From contig NZ_CP107772.1 of NCBI RefSeq assembly GCF_036345155.1, positions 9,920,001 to 9,984,000 on the forward strand: DNA of 64,000 bases. The letters run 5' to 3'. The position numbers were made by a program, and so were the translations under genes. How positions within the stretch are numbered: position 1 is the first letter of the stretch; every line of letters begins with the position of its first letter. Below, piece by piece: positions 1 to 8,561 of this stretch. Source of the DNA: Streptomyces sp. NBC_00582. Lineage in GTDB: Bacteria; Actinomycetota; Actinomycetes; Streptomycetales; Streptomycetaceae. The notes under the pieces were generated by a model. It was not told the origin of the DNA. It saw only the letters and a program-made list of their open reading frames with translations, and ran no database searches.

Positions 1-296
1 GCGGCGGCACGGTCGCGTTCGTCCTGCGCGAGGCCCTCGAGAAGGCCCTCGAACCGGGCCTGCCACAGGGCCTCCTGACGGATGCGGACCCGCTCCGCCG
101 ACACGCCGTCGCCGATGTCCAGCGCGGACGCGGTCTGGTCCAGGCGAGCCAGTTCACCGGACTCCCGCTCAGCGTCCCCGCGACCGAACCACACGGCCAC
201 CCGCTGACGGAACCCCTCCCAGGCGTCCGTACCGGCGGCTTGGACCACCGCGGTTCCCCCAGCGGTCGCCAGCACCGTCAAAGCCTCAGGTAGCAC
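1..296 (-). CDS. Conserved hypothetical protein, N-terminal part (runs off the window)
   Basis: The minus strand is open from a GTG at 294-296 to the window edge, giving 98 visible residues beginning VLPEALTVLATAGGTAVVQA. A strong ribosome binding site (GGGGGAAGG) lies a few bases upstream of the GTG. The Ala/Gly-rich start, the WEGFRQRVAVWFGRGD segment and the charged helical tail resemble small proteins of unknown function that are common in Streptomyces; I assign no function. The gene continues beyond position 1, so its length is unknown. It is transcribed away from the CHAT operon that follows. Confidence 0.7.
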   Translation of the reverse strand, partial: MLPEALTVLATAGGTAVVQAAGTDAWEGFRQRVAVWFGRGDAERESGELARLDQTASALDIGDGVSAERVRIRQEALWQARFEGLLEGLAQDERDRAA

Positions 297-540
297 GTGC
301 CTTCCCCCTGTCCGTGCAGATCGCCATCGACGTCGTCGATCTTAACTTCGGCTCCCCCTCGGCACCTGGCAGTCTCCCCACAAAGGATTCGCGCGGACAA
401 GGCGCCATCGATGCGGAGCCAGCCACCCGCAGGCGGCCTGGTCGGTGCCGTAGAGCGCGGCGTTCGGATCGCGTACGGAACCGATGGACAACGTGCCGGG
501 CTGACCGGGCTGATCCATGGCGAGAAGGTAGCCCGGCTCG
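297..540. other. Stretch without an intact gene
   Basis: No frame here has convincing protein over its whole length with a usable start. On the minus strand about 40 codons (roughly 430-560) read like real protein (EPGYLLAMDQPGQPGTLSIG) but lack a clear start and lose sense on both sides, so this may be the remnant of an unrecognised gene. Confidence 0.35.
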
Positions 541-888
541 CGCGTCAGCCAGCTGCGGGACAACGAGCGTGCGACCGACAAGTTCCGCCGCGTCATCGCC
601 TACCTGTCCAGCTTCGCGCAGATGCCCGACGGCAATCCCTGTCCGGACCTCATCTCCCGCGTCCCCCGCAAGCCGCTGCGCATCTTCATGCAAGGCGGCC
701 ACCGCGACCTGCACTGGAACGAGCCACAGCGGAACTGGCTCGCCGAAAACCTGCGCGTGGCAGCCGCTCTCGCTGAAGCGGGCTACGACTTCCGCCTTGT
801 CCTGGGAGACGGCGGACACAGCCCCAACCACGGCGGTGTCCTGCTGCCGGACGCGCTGCGCTGGCTGTGGCGGCCCAACGAGGATTGA
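541..888 (+). pseudogene. C-terminal remnant of an enterochelin-esterase-like alpha/beta hydrolase
   Basis: The frame is open from 532 (an in-frame TAG lies at 529-531) and ends with TGA at 886-888. It reads like the last third of an esterase-D/enterochelin-esterase-type hydrolase: a DKFRRVIAYLSSFAQ segment that follows the nucleophile elbow in intact members, a KPLRIFMQGGHRDLHWNE segment around the acid residue, and GDGGHSPNHGGVLLPDALRW with the C-terminal catalytic His. The nucleophile Ser half of the fold is absent and there is no ribosome binding site, so it is a truncated, inactive fragment. An intact family member lies at 57854-58720. Confidence 0.7.
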
Positions 889-1239
889 TCGATACACGCA
901 TCATCCAACCTGGCGCCGGCAACAGGTCCCCTGGGATCGTGCCTCTCGGCTGGGAGTCAGAATGTCCAGGCGGGCGCTGTCCTGCCGGCTGAGGCGCTCG
1001 AGAATGTCCTTGACGTGGACTCCGAGGTGCGACTCGTTGATCCTCGACCGTGGCTCCGCCAGCAGCCACTCGGGATCACTCCCGTCCGACGGCCTCCTTC
1101 AACAGCCACGCCACCGCCGTCGCTGCTCCTGCAAGAGACGGCACTTGAGCGGATTCCGCTCCCCGGGCCCGAACCTGCTCTAACGTCTCAATCGGCGGAG
1201 CCGCAGGGTGGCGAGTTCGAGGGAAGGGGGCCCTCCTCC
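889..1239. other. Non-coding leader of the CHAT operon
   Basis: This 350-bp stretch has no gene I can support. The frame of the CHAT gene stays open back to 1015, but that extension is Arg/Pro-rich, has no ribosome binding site and lies before the well-placed start at 1240. It probably carries the operon promoter, although no clear -10/-35 pair stands out. Confidence 0.4.
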
Positions 1240-2238
1240 ATGACCGGAGACGCTCGGCGCGTGGTGTTGCTGGAGTACATCAGCATGTCCGGCCGGCTGG
1301 CGGTGTTCGGCGTGCGGGCCGACTGGGACCGGCCGAAGGTGGAGTTGCTCGACCTCGACCAGGAGGAACTCTCGCTCTTCGTGGCGGCGAACCTCGACTC
1401 TCACCGCAGCGTCCGCGACCTCGCCGAGATGCCAGAGCTCCTGCATCAGTACGACTTTGTTGTGCGTCCGGTGGCTGAATGGAGCGAGCCGGGCGATGTC
1501 ATCTGCCTCGTCCCTCATGGCGCCCTGCACCGCATGCCCCTGCATGCCCTGCGCGTCGGCGACGAGCATCTGATCGAGCGTAATCCTGTCGTCTACGCGC
1601 CGAGCGTGTCGGTGTTGCGCCACAGCCGGACCGACCGCGAGTCCGCCGCACCTGAACTGTCGCGGAGGATGGCGGTCTTCGGCGACTCGCGGCAGAATCT
1701 ACCGGACGCCGCCGCTGAAGCGGCCATGCTCGGCGACCGTTTCGGCGCCGAGGTGCATCTCGGCGCTGCCGTCACCCGGGAGAACCTCCAGCGTGCCCTG
1801 AGCGACTCCGACTGGGTGCACATAGCGGGACACGCCGCCTTCGACCCACGGAATCCGCTGCGGTCCGGGCTTGAACTTCACGGCGGGGACGTGCTGACGG
1901 CGGGCGAGATCTTCGGCATGCCGCGTATGCGCGCCTCGCTGGTTACCCTGAGCGGGTGCGAGACGGGCATCAGTCTCCGTCACTCTGGCGACGAACTGAT
2001 CGGGCTCACCCGTGCGTTGCTCTACGCACGGGCCTCGTCCCTGCTCGTGAGCCTGTGGTCCGTCGCCGACGACTCGACGGCGTTCTTCATGCGCCGGTTC
2101 TACGACCATCTGCTGAGCGGTCGGGGTCTCGCCAAGGCCGACGCGCTCAGGGCTGCCGTACTGGAGACGATGAGGATGCCCGACTGGGGCTCCCTCTACC
2201 GCTGGGCGCCGTTCACATTGATCGGCGACTGGCACTGA
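1240..2238 (+). CDS. Stand-alone CHAT-domain protein (caspase-like peptidase fold)
   Basis: A 332-residue protein that is almost entirely a CHAT domain (caspase-HetF-associated-with-TPR). The hallmarks are visible: the GDVICLVPHGALHRMPLHAL segment (85-104), the presumed catalytic His198 in HIAGHAAFD and Cys240 in LSGCETG, and the ARASSLLVSLWSV/DWGSLYRWAPFTLIGD end. CHAT proteins are cysteine peptidases or relatives, often in bacterial signalling or immune systems. The ATG at 1240 has GAAGGGGG about 10 bases upstream. It lacks the N-terminal TPR region that such proteins usually carry; a TPR protein ending in the pre-CHAT linker is encoded three genes downstream (3584-5896). First gene of a four-gene operon. 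The fold is confident; peptidase activity and target are inferred. Confidence 0.9.
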   Translation: MTGDARRVVLLEYISMSGRLAVFGVRADWDRPKVELLDLDQEELSLFVAANLDSHRSVRDLAEMPELLHQYDFVVRPVAEWSEPGDVICLVPHGALHRMPLHALRVGDEHLIERNPVVYAPSVSVLRHSRTDRESAAPELSRRMAVFGDSRQNLPDAAAEAAMLGDRFGAEVHLGAAVTRENLQRALSDSDWVHIAGHAAFDPRNPLRSGLELHGGDVLTAGEIFGMPRMRASLVTLSGCETGISLRHSGDELIGLTRALLYARASSLLVSLWSVADDSTAFFMRRFYDHLLSGRGLAKADALRAAVLETMRMPDWGSLYRWAPFTLIGDWH

Positions 2239-2263
2239 CCGAAACCAGGAAGGGAGTGACGCC

Positions 2264-2962
2264 ATGACGACCGACGCGATGTACCGGGCGCTGTTCGACT
2301 CGGAACTCGAAGTCGACGAGGCGGACTTGAAGGCGATGGTGCGTCGCGGCGAGGTCGTCGTCGACGATCACGACGTGGCGTTGCTGGGGCACCGCAACCG
2401 GGTGGCACTGGCCTTGGGACCCGTCGAGCGTGTGACGGGCGCCCCGGTTCCGGAACTGGCTCCGGGCTTGGCCCGCTGGGACATTTCCCTGCTGTGCGTA
2501 CTTCACCCGAGTCCCGGCTGCACCTTCCGCCGGGCCCGGCTGACGGTCGACCTACGGCCCACGGCGTCCGCCATCGTACGCGACATGTCTCCCCGCGAGG
2601 TCCAGGGCGACCAGCCCCTGGAGATCACCACCACCGTCGAGGCCGGCTTGAAGTTCGCCGTGATCCCCTCGGTGTTGGAGGTCGACGCCCGCCGTGAACG
2701 GGCGAGCACACACAATGTCCACGAGCCCACCGTTGTCACCTCCGGAAAGGGGTTCTCCCGGGCTTTCTGGGACTTCCGCGCGGGCGACGGTGCCCGTCTG
2801 CAACCGGACCGGGAGATGCGGCTCCTGGTGGACGCCCCCGACGGGGCGCCCCTCCTCGCCCGGTTCAACCTCACGGCGACCGTCGCCGTCGACGGAGCCG
2901 CGCAGCTGGTCCCCCTGCTGCGCAGACGCGCCGAGATCGATCAGACCTACCGGCTGGCCTGA
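2264..2962 (+). CDS. Unknown protein of the CHAT operon
   Basis: A 232-residue soluble protein with no family I recognise. The ATG at 2264 follows AAGGGAGTG and starts 25 bp after the CHAT gene. It has an acidic N-terminal part (1-55), a central region with alternating hydrophobic residues that looks beta-rich (RARLTVDLRPTASAIVRD), and a C-terminal basic helix (LLRRRAEIDQTYRLA). No signal peptide, membrane segment or catalytic motif is visible. Its place between the CHAT and membrane-protein genes suggests an adaptor or substrate of the CHAT protein; this is inference from position only. Confidence 0.8.
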   Translation: MTTDAMYRALFDSELEVDEADLKAMVRRGEVVVDDHDVALLGHRNRVALALGPVERVTGAPVPELAPGLARWDISLLCVLHPSPGCTFRRARLTVDLRPTASAIVRDMSPREVQGDQPLEITTTVEAGLKFAVIPSVLEVDARRERASTHNVHEPTVVTSGKGFSRAFWDFRAGDGARLQPDREMRLLVDAPDGAPLLARFNLTATVAVDGAAQLVPLLRRRAEIDQTYRLA

Positions 2963-2972
2963 AGGAACCCCC

Positions 2973-3584
2973 GTGCATACGATCCGCCACATTCTCCTGG
3001 TTCTGGCCGGGCTGCTGGTCCTGGCCTTCGTCGACACCATGGGCTCGGCCTTGAGCGTGGCACTGGCCCTGACCGTGTGCGTCGCGGTGAACCGTTCGGC
3101 CGCGCTCTTCCGCGAGTCCCGCAATGCCGGACTGATCATCACAACGCTCCTCGTGCTCAGCCTCGCCCTGAGTCTGGGCAGTGCCGTGGTCCTTTTCATG
3201 ACTCGAGGGTGGATCGCGGCGCTCGCCTTCGTGGTGCTGTTTCTGCTGTACTTCGGCTCGGCCGAGCCCTCCTACGCCAGGGCGCGCCGCCGGGCAGAGG
3301 CTCTGCGCGACGCCCTGCTGGAACTCGTTCGCGCACGTCTCGCGCGCACGGTCACGGAGGAGCAACTGACGGCACGCGCCGACCGCCTCCTCAAGGAACA
3401 GTTGCGGGGGCCCGACTTCTACGGATCCGCCGGGCGTGAGGCACTCACCAGCCCGAAGGGCATGACGCAGGAGGAGCACCGGCGGCTGCTCCAGGTTCTG
3501 CAGCGTCATCTGGCCTCGATCGAGCGACGTCAGCCTCCGTCCCGTCTGCACAAAGCAGTACGGCAGCGTCTGGAGGCCGTCTGA
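2973..3584 (+). CDS. Small membrane protein of the CHAT operon
   Basis: A 203-residue protein starting at GTG 2973, after AAGGAACCCCC, 10 bp behind the preceding stop. Three hydrophobic segments are visible in the first 105 residues (about 5-22, 50-75 and 80-100), followed by a soluble, charged helical tail (ARARRRAEALRDALLELVRARLARTV and onward). Topology suggests an anchored cytoplasmic helical domain. Its TGA overlaps the ATG of the TPR gene (TGATG), so the two are translationally coupled. It may tether the CHAT/TPR complex to the membrane; that role is inferred. Confidence 0.8.
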   Translation: MHTIRHILLVLAGLLVLAFVDTMGSALSVALALTVCVAVNRSAALFRESRNAGLIITTLLVLSLALSLGSAVVLFMTRGWIAALAFVVLFLLYFGSAEPSYARARRRAEALRDALLELVRARLARTVTEEQLTARADRLLKEQLRGPDFYGSAGREALTSPKGMTQEEHRRLLQVLQRHLASIERRQPPSRLHKAVRQRLEAV

Positions 3585-5896
3585 TGGGGCGGACACGTCG
3601 TGTCCGGAAGTGGCTCGGGGAGCGGCGGGTCGAAGGGGTGCTGCGGGTCCTGGAACGCTCGTCCGACCGTGCCGCGGCTCTCGTCCGGCTGTCCTCGGGC
3701 GTCGACGACGGCGTGCTGGCCGGCATGGTCGATTTCAGTCGGGCGGCCGGCGAGCGGGGTGACGACGAGGAGTGCCTCGCGTGGGCGGAACTCGCCGTCG
3801 AGGCGAGCCTGCACGGGGGCACCCTCACCGGCCGGGCCGAGACCCTGCTCTGGCACGCGCGGGTCCAGCTCGACCGATGGCCCGGCACACTGACCGACAG
3901 GCCCCGGGGGCTGGGAGCGGCACAGCGCGGCCTCGAGGAGGTCTTCGGCATTCTCGACGAGATCGGGACGCCGGTGGACCGGGCGATGGCGCTGAGCCTG
4001 CGCGCCCGGGTCCACACCGCCTTCGCCAGGGGACTGGATGCCTTCCAGGACAGCCTCTCCGCAGCGGAACTCGCCCTGGAGTGCGACGACGAGGAACTGC
4101 TCGCCCACATCACCGGCTACCTGAGCAGACAGTACAAAAAACTGCCTGACGATCCCGAACTGGCCATTCCCCGGCAGCTCATAGCCGTCGGTGAGCGGAT
4201 CCTGCTCCGGATCGGGGACGCCCCGCCGACGCCGGCGCTCCGCGACGCGCTCGGTGACGCGCACCGTCAGCTCGACGACGAGCGAAGGGCCCACGACCAG
4301 TGGATCACCGCACGGCACCAGTACGCAGCACGGGGCGACTCGGCCGGCGTCTTCGAGATGGATGTGCACCTGGTGGGACTCGCCGTCGAAGGTGAGCGGT
4401 ACACGGAGGCGATCGAGCTCGGCGAACGTGTGCTCGCCGACCATCCGTCCGGGGTCAGGCCAGGAAGGCTCGCCGAGCTCCACCATGTGCTGGGCGCGGT
4501 GCACCGCGAACTGGGGCAGGTCGACGAGGCATGGGCCCGGTACGAGAAGGCCATCTCTCTGGCCGAGGCCGATTCTGGACCGCTGAGGGTCTCGGCATAC
4601 CTGGTGGACGCGGCGCTCTACGCGATCGACACCGCACGCCCCGACGCGGCCCTCTCTCATCTGCTGAAGGCCTACACTTCGTCCTCCGGTCCTGCGTCCT
4701 GGCTCGCCGCGCTGACCCTCGCGGAACTGCACCTGTCCCACTTCGGTGACGTGGCGTCGGCCAAACAGTTCGCGGAATGGGCGCTCGACCGGGCGATCCT
4801 CGACACGCACACCGACTCCGTCGGCTCCGGCAACGTGATGAAGGATCCCGCCGTGCGCGCCTGCTCGCTGCACCGGGCCGGCCTCGCCGCGTTCGGCGCC
4901 GGTGACATCGAGACGGCCTACAGACGATTCCACGACTTGGTGCCGCTGCTGACCGAGGACATGACGCCGCCGCTCATCGAACTCACCTCGACATACTCGC
5001 ATCCCGTTGTCCCCCCTGCGCTGAGCGGCAGTATCTGGTGGGCGTACCTGACCAGCCGCCAGACGGGAAGAGAGGAGGAGGCACGCGCCCACCTCGCTCG
5101 CTACTCCGAGGTCCTCGCCACAGGCACGGGACTGTTCGATGGTTTTGAACTCGTGAGAACGGATCCTGAGCGGGCCCTGGATCAGCTCCGCGCCATCCTC
5201 GAAACCGTGTCGTCCTTCACGCCACCGCCCCTCCCCCTGATCGGTCTCGTCCGCTCCGCCATCGGGACGTGCCATGTGCGGCTGGGACAGCTCTCCGACG
5301 CCGCAGCCGTCTACGGCAAGGCCCTGTCCACGGTGAACGGTTCCGGCGGCCACTGGGAGGTGGAGTTCTCGGCCCGGTCCGGACTGGCGTTCATCGCCGA
5401 GTCCGACGGAGACCTCGTCCAGGCGGAGCAGCATCTGTCACGGGTCGTGGAGCTGACGGAGAAGTCCAGGGGTACCCTCACCGGGGTCGACGAACGCATC
5501 GGCTTCCTGGCCGGCCGGCTCAACGCGTACGAGCGGCTCATCATCCTGCGCATCCGTCTCGGCCGGACGTCCGAGGCTTACGGGACCACCCAACTCGTCA
5601 AGTCACGGACGCTCGGCGAACTCCTCGCCGGCGACGAGCACCGGCCCATCGACCACGCCCTGGAAGCCGAACTCGCCGCTCTGCGCAGGGAGCAGGACGA
5701 CTGGCTGAGCACACATGTGGCACGCCCGGCCACCCCCTCGAGTGAAGCCTTGCTGGACATGCTCCAGCCCGAAAGCCACCGCAGGAACCGGCAACGCGCC
5801 GCCGAGAACTCCCGCGAGCAGCGCAAGCTGTTCACCAGCCTGCCGGCCCCCGGGCCTCCGATGTCCTACACCGAAGTCCGGTCACTCCTCACCTGA
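3584..5896 (+). CDS. Large TPR-repeat protein lacking its CHAT domain
   Basis: A 770-residue, almost wholly alpha-helical protein with many tetratricopeptide-like repeats from about residue 60 to 690, for example LHHVLGAVHRELGQVDEAWA and IGTCHVRLGQLSDAAAVYGK. The last 80 residues (LRREQDDWLSTHV, REQRKLFTSLPAPGPPMS, YTEVRSLLT) match the coiled linker that precedes the CHAT domain in TPR-CHAT fusion proteins, and the protein stops right after it. The missing CHAT domain is encoded separately as the first gene of the same operon (1240-2238). The start ATG overlaps the stop of the membrane-protein gene. Presumed function: sensor or scaffold recognising a partner and holding the CHAT protein. Confidence 0.88.
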   Translation: MGRTRRVRKWLGERRVEGVLRVLERSSDRAAALVRLSSGVDDGVLAGMVDFSRAAGERGDDEECLAWAELAVEASLHGGTLTGRAETLLWHARVQLDRWPGTLTDRPRGLGAAQRGLEEVFGILDEIGTPVDRAMALSLRARVHTAFARGLDAFQDSLSAAELALECDDEELLAHITGYLSRQYKKLPDDPELAIPRQLIAVGERILLRIGDAPPTPALRDALGDAHRQLDDERRAHDQWITARHQYAARGDSAGVFEMDVHLVGLAVEGERYTEAIELGERVLADHPSGVRPGRLAELHHVLGAVHRELGQVDEAWARYEKAISLAEADSGPLRVSAYLVDAALYAIDTARPDAALSHLLKAYTSSSGPASWLAALTLAELHLSHFGDVASAKQFAEWALDRAILDTHTDSVGSGNVMKDPAVRACSLHRAGLAAFGAGDIETAYRRFHDLVPLLTEDMTPPLIELTSTYSHPVVPPALSGSIWWAYLTSRQTGREEEARAHLARYSEVLATGTGLFDGFELVRTDPERALDQLRAILETVSSFTPPPLPLIGLVRSAIGTCHVRLGQLSDAAAVYGKALSTVNGSGGHWEVEFSARSGLAFIAESDGDLVQAEQHLSRVVELTEKSRGTLTGVDERIGFLAGRLNAYERLIILRIRLGRTSEAYGTTQLVKSRTLGELLAGDEHRPIDHALEAELAALRREQDDWLSTHVARPATPSSEALLDMLQPESHRRNRQRAAENSREQRKLFTSLPAPGPPMSYTEVRSLLT

Positions 5897-6444
5897 CGGC
5901 AGCACGGCCGGTCGGCCCGCAGGGGAGCCGAGACGGCCACGGTAGGGTGACCTTCCGGTTCAACGCCCGTCGTGCGCCCGGCAGCGTACGGCGGCAGCCG
6001 GCGGAGGTCGGCCCCGGTCACAACGACCCTGATGATGAGGGAGCCAGTCAGACGGTCGGCGGTGATCTCCCAGGTCAGCGGGGAGGGGACGCCGAGGGTG
6101 GTCGTGGTCTCCTCGACCAGGGCGGGGAAGCGGTCGTAGGGCAGCGCACGGGAGTCGAAGCCCGGAGTCTGCGCGCCGGCGGGCGAGAAGACGACCGACA
6201 GCAGGCGCTCCTGGACAACGACGGTGAGAGCCTGGCGTGTCTCCTCGCCTTTGGTGAGCGAGCCGAGTGCCCGGTTCAGTTCGCCCTTGTCGAGAAACGA
6301 CTGGCGCGGGCCCAGGGCGACCGTTCCGGACGCCGACGACACAACCGTGGTCGAGGAGGTGGAGGAAACGGACGGCCGCGCTGCCGAAGGCGGCGTCGCG
6401 GTGTCGTCCCGGTCAAAGAGGTCGGCGCGAAAGAGCAGGACCAC
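5866..6444 (-). CDS. Hypothetical protein with a Ser/Thr-rich N-terminal linker
   Basis: A minus-strand frame of 192 codons from GTG 6444. After a short hydrophobic start (VVLLFRADLF) comes a Ser/Thr/Val-rich linker (about 18-45) and then protein-like sequence (SFLDKGELNRALGSLTKGEE, PLTWEITADRLTGSLIIRVV). It converges on the TPR gene and overlaps its last 31 bp. No ribosome binding site is seen before the GTG; codons directly upstream (LVSGLNGTAG) also read as protein up to an in-frame TAG, so the true start may be non-standard or the gene may be damaged. Function unknown. Confidence 0.5.
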   Translation of the reverse strand: MVLLFRADLFDRDDTATPPSAARPSVSSTSSTTVVSSASGTVALGPRQSFLDKGELNRALGSLTKGEETRQALTVVVQERLLSVVFSPAGAQTPGFDSRALPYDRFPALVEETTTTLGVPSPLTWEITADRLTGSLIIRVVVTGADLRRLPPYAAGRTTGVEPEGHPTVAVSAPLRADRPCCRQVRSDRTSV

Positions 6445-6502
6445 GCCTGCCGTGCCGTTCAGGCCACTTACGAGTTTCTCGGCTGATGTCTACATTTGAC
6501 TC

Positions 6503-7354
6503 ATGGTCACTCGAAAAGCGGACCCCTGGGCGGGAGTTGTGTCGGCCACGGCAGCGGGTGAGCGACTGGTGTTCGTGCCGAGTCGTGTCCGGGAGTTCGC
6601 TGTCGCGCTCGGCGCGAGCGTCCTGGTCCCGCTGTGGATCGCGGCCCCCCTCCTGCTGCCGACTCTGGTGGTCGCCGCGCTCACGGAGTCCGGGCTGGTC
6701 TGGGCCATTGTCTGGGTTGGTCTCGGGCTGACGGTCCTGGCCGTGATCGGGCTCGCCCTGGCCTTGCTACTCACGATGTCGACCACGATGGTGCGCTGGA
6801 TCGAATTCCGTCCTCAGGGGGACACTGAGCAACTCGTGATCGCGTCCTTCCTGCGTTCGACGACCGTCGCTGCGGCGGATCTGCAGCGTGTCGTCGTTGT
6901 TGAGCGGCTCAGGTTGGGCCAACGAAAGTCGCTCAACGTGGTGTTGCACACGCGTGGAGGGACGGTGGAGTGCGAGCCGGGGTTTCAGGCCCCCGTGTCC
7001 AAGGTTGCCGCACAGGCACTTCTCGACTGGTTGACCAGCCAACTCGCCCCGACGCAAGTAGCGGTGGAGTACCGGAGGGAGGTTGACCGGAACTTCCTGT
7101 GCCCGGACCAGTGGTGGACGCAAGCAGACCTGGCTGCCCTGTGGCATGTTCCCATCGGTGCGGTCGACGAGCTGGCTGTCCGCCACGGCGTCCGCAGTTA
7201 CCGATACACACCCCGGGGCGCCGCGACGGATTCGGCGGGCAGAACGATGACGGTCTACGACCCGGCTCGGGCACACGAAGTCGCGGAGGAACTCCTCGAG
7301 GAACACACCATGGGTCCGGAGGCCGGGGGTACGGAAGAGACTCCGCACCTGTGA
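6503..7354 (+). CDS. Hypothetical membrane protein with PH-like and helix-turn-helix-like parts
   Basis: A 283-residue protein starting at ATG 6503. Two adjoining membrane helices lie at about 32-60 and 64-92 (LVVAALTESGLVWAIVWVGL and onward). They are followed by a beta-rich region (VRWIEFRPQGDTEQLVIASF to VVLHTRGGTVECEPG) resembling a bacterial PH-like domain, and a C-terminal part (QWWTQADLAALWHVPIGAVD to SYRYTPRGAATDSAG) that could be a small winged helix for protein or DNA contact. Family not identified. It is divergent from the doubtful minus-strand gene before it. Confidence 0.75.
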   Translation: MVTRKADPWAGVVSATAAGERLVFVPSRVREFAVALGASVLVPLWIAAPLLLPTLVVAALTESGLVWAIVWVGLGLTVLAVIGLALALLLTMSTTMVRWIEFRPQGDTEQLVIASFLRSTTVAAADLQRVVVVERLRLGQRKSLNVVLHTRGGTVECEPGFQAPVSKVAAQALLDWLTSQLAPTQVAVEYRREVDRNFLCPDQWWTQADLAALWHVPIGAVDELAVRHGVRSYRYTPRGAATDSAGRTMTVYDPARAHEVAEELLEEHTMGPEAGGTEETPHL

Positions 7355-7390
7355 GTGCCGGGTGTCTGAACCGAATTCGCGGCCAGGGCA

Positions 7391-8329
7391 CTACGGGCGG
7401 TGCAGGGTGATGACCGAGGGGCTGCCCGGGTCACCCTTGACGACGAACAGCTGCGGCCGGTCGGCCGTGCCGGCCGCCTGCCAGTCGCGGAGGGTGCCGC
7501 AGCCCGGGATCGTGAGCGTGATCCGGTCGCGCGGTCCGCCGTGGGCCGGGCGGCCGGCCTCGGGCTGCGGCACGAAGGTCCACGTCCCGGTGCCCGAGCA
7601 CGAGTCCCACAGCCCGGCGTTCTCGTCGACCAGCGGCATGCTGTCGCCCTCCGCCTCGCCGTCCTCGCCCAGCCGCAGTCGGTACGCGCCGCCGCCGCCG
7701 ATCCACTGCCCGACGTACCGGCTCCGGTCGAGCCGGGGTGGCTCGTAGGCGTGCCAGCCGGTCCACTGCTGGAGGAACCCGCCGACCACGGTGAGGAGCA
7801 GGGCCGCTCCGGTGACGGCGCCGATCCGGGCCGCCATCGCGCCCCACCCCAGCGACCGGTGGTGCGCGTACACGGCCGCCGTCACCGGGAGCAGTCCGGT
7901 GCCCGCGATCCAGACCACCGTCCTCCCGACCGGGACGTCCCACACAGAGACGGCCCACGCCGTGTGGGCCGAGGTGAGCGCCGCGGCCCCGAGCGCCGCC
8001 CGCAGCGCTGCCCACGGCAGGCCTGCCAGAAGCCGGGTCAGCGCCATGGCGGGCAGGGTGAACAGCAGCCAGTGCAGGTACCCGGCGAGGACCAGGAGGA
8101 GGAGTACCCGGGGAACCCGGGCGAGGGCGCCCCCGGCGAAGCCGATGCCGTGGTCGTCGCGCATGCCGGCGGTGGCGAGGAAGACGGCTCCCGCGACGAC
8201 GAGCTGCGCCATGAAGGCCAGCTCCGCCCCGGTCGCGACGTACGACCACCTCCCGCCGGGCGGGGGAGCGGTCAGCTGCGGACTCGGCTGCGGATCCAGC
8301 TCCCGCCCGTACGTCTCTGCCGTTCCCAT
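7391..8329 (-). CDS. Polytopic membrane protein with an extracytoplasmic C-terminal domain
   Basis: A 312-residue protein. The ATG at 8329 (MGTAETYGRELDPQPS) is preceded by AGAGGGGTGG and chosen over longer in-frame starts that would run into the palindrome at 8341-8374. About five hydrophobic helices lie between residues 30 and 190. The C-terminal 120 residues (DRSRYVGQWIGGGGAYRLRL, and a beta-rich end with two Cys, SCSGTGTW and IPGCGTL) look like an exported beta domain, the Cys pair possibly disulfide-bonded. Function unknown. The palindromic operator directly upstream suggests tight repression by a TetR-type regulator encoded elsewhere. Confidence 0.78.
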   Translation of the reverse strand: MGTAETYGRELDPQPSPQLTAPPPGGRWSYVATGAELAFMAQLVVAGAVFLATAGMRDDHGIGFAGGALARVPRVLLLLVLAGYLHWLLFTLPAMALTRLLAGLPWAALRAALGAAALTSAHTAWAVSVWDVPVGRTVVWIAGTGLLPVTAAVYAHHRSLGWGAMAARIGAVTGAALLLTVVGGFLQQWTGWHAYEPPRLDRSRYVGQWIGGGGAYRLRLGEDGEAEGDSMPLVDENAGLWDSCSGTGTWTFVPQPEAGRPAHGGPRDRITLTIPGCGTLRDWQAAGTADRPQLFVVKGDPGSPSVITLHRP

Positions 8330-8340
8330 GGCCCCGCCAC

Positions 8341-8374
8341 CCCTCTTTAATTGAACATGTTCAATTAAAGAGGG
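8341..8374. promoter_or_regulatory. Perfect 34-bp palindrome, putative operator
   Basis: CCCTCTTTAATTGAACA is followed directly by its exact reverse complement, giving a 34-bp palindrome with no loop. It is AT-rich in a 70% GC region and lies 12 bp upstream of the start at 8329, where promoter and ribosome-binding elements should be. The core TTGAACATGTTCAA looks like a TetR-family operator. No TetR gene lies nearby. Confidence 0.7.
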
Positions 8375-8561
8375 ACGATACACCAGCCTGGTCGCGTGCG
8401 GTGTGTGTCGCCCGCCTCGTTGCCGCCGGGCTGCCCCGCTCCCTGCCGGAGAGCTCGGCAGGGAGCAGGTGACCCGTCAGGTGCACTTGGCACGGCAGCG
8501 GCCCGAGGCCTTCGCCGTCCACCTACTGCGCTGCCCGGGCCTCCATGCCTACGCTGGCGGC

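Noticed and set aside
286..1183. Overlapping open frames on both strands before the CHAT gene
   Set aside because: Composition is Arg/Ala/Pro-rich and without motifs, except for the esterase tail at 541-888.
1015..1239. Upstream extension of the CHAT gene
   Set aside because: No ribosome binding site and non-protein-like composition; ATG 1240 has a good site and matches the start of the domain.
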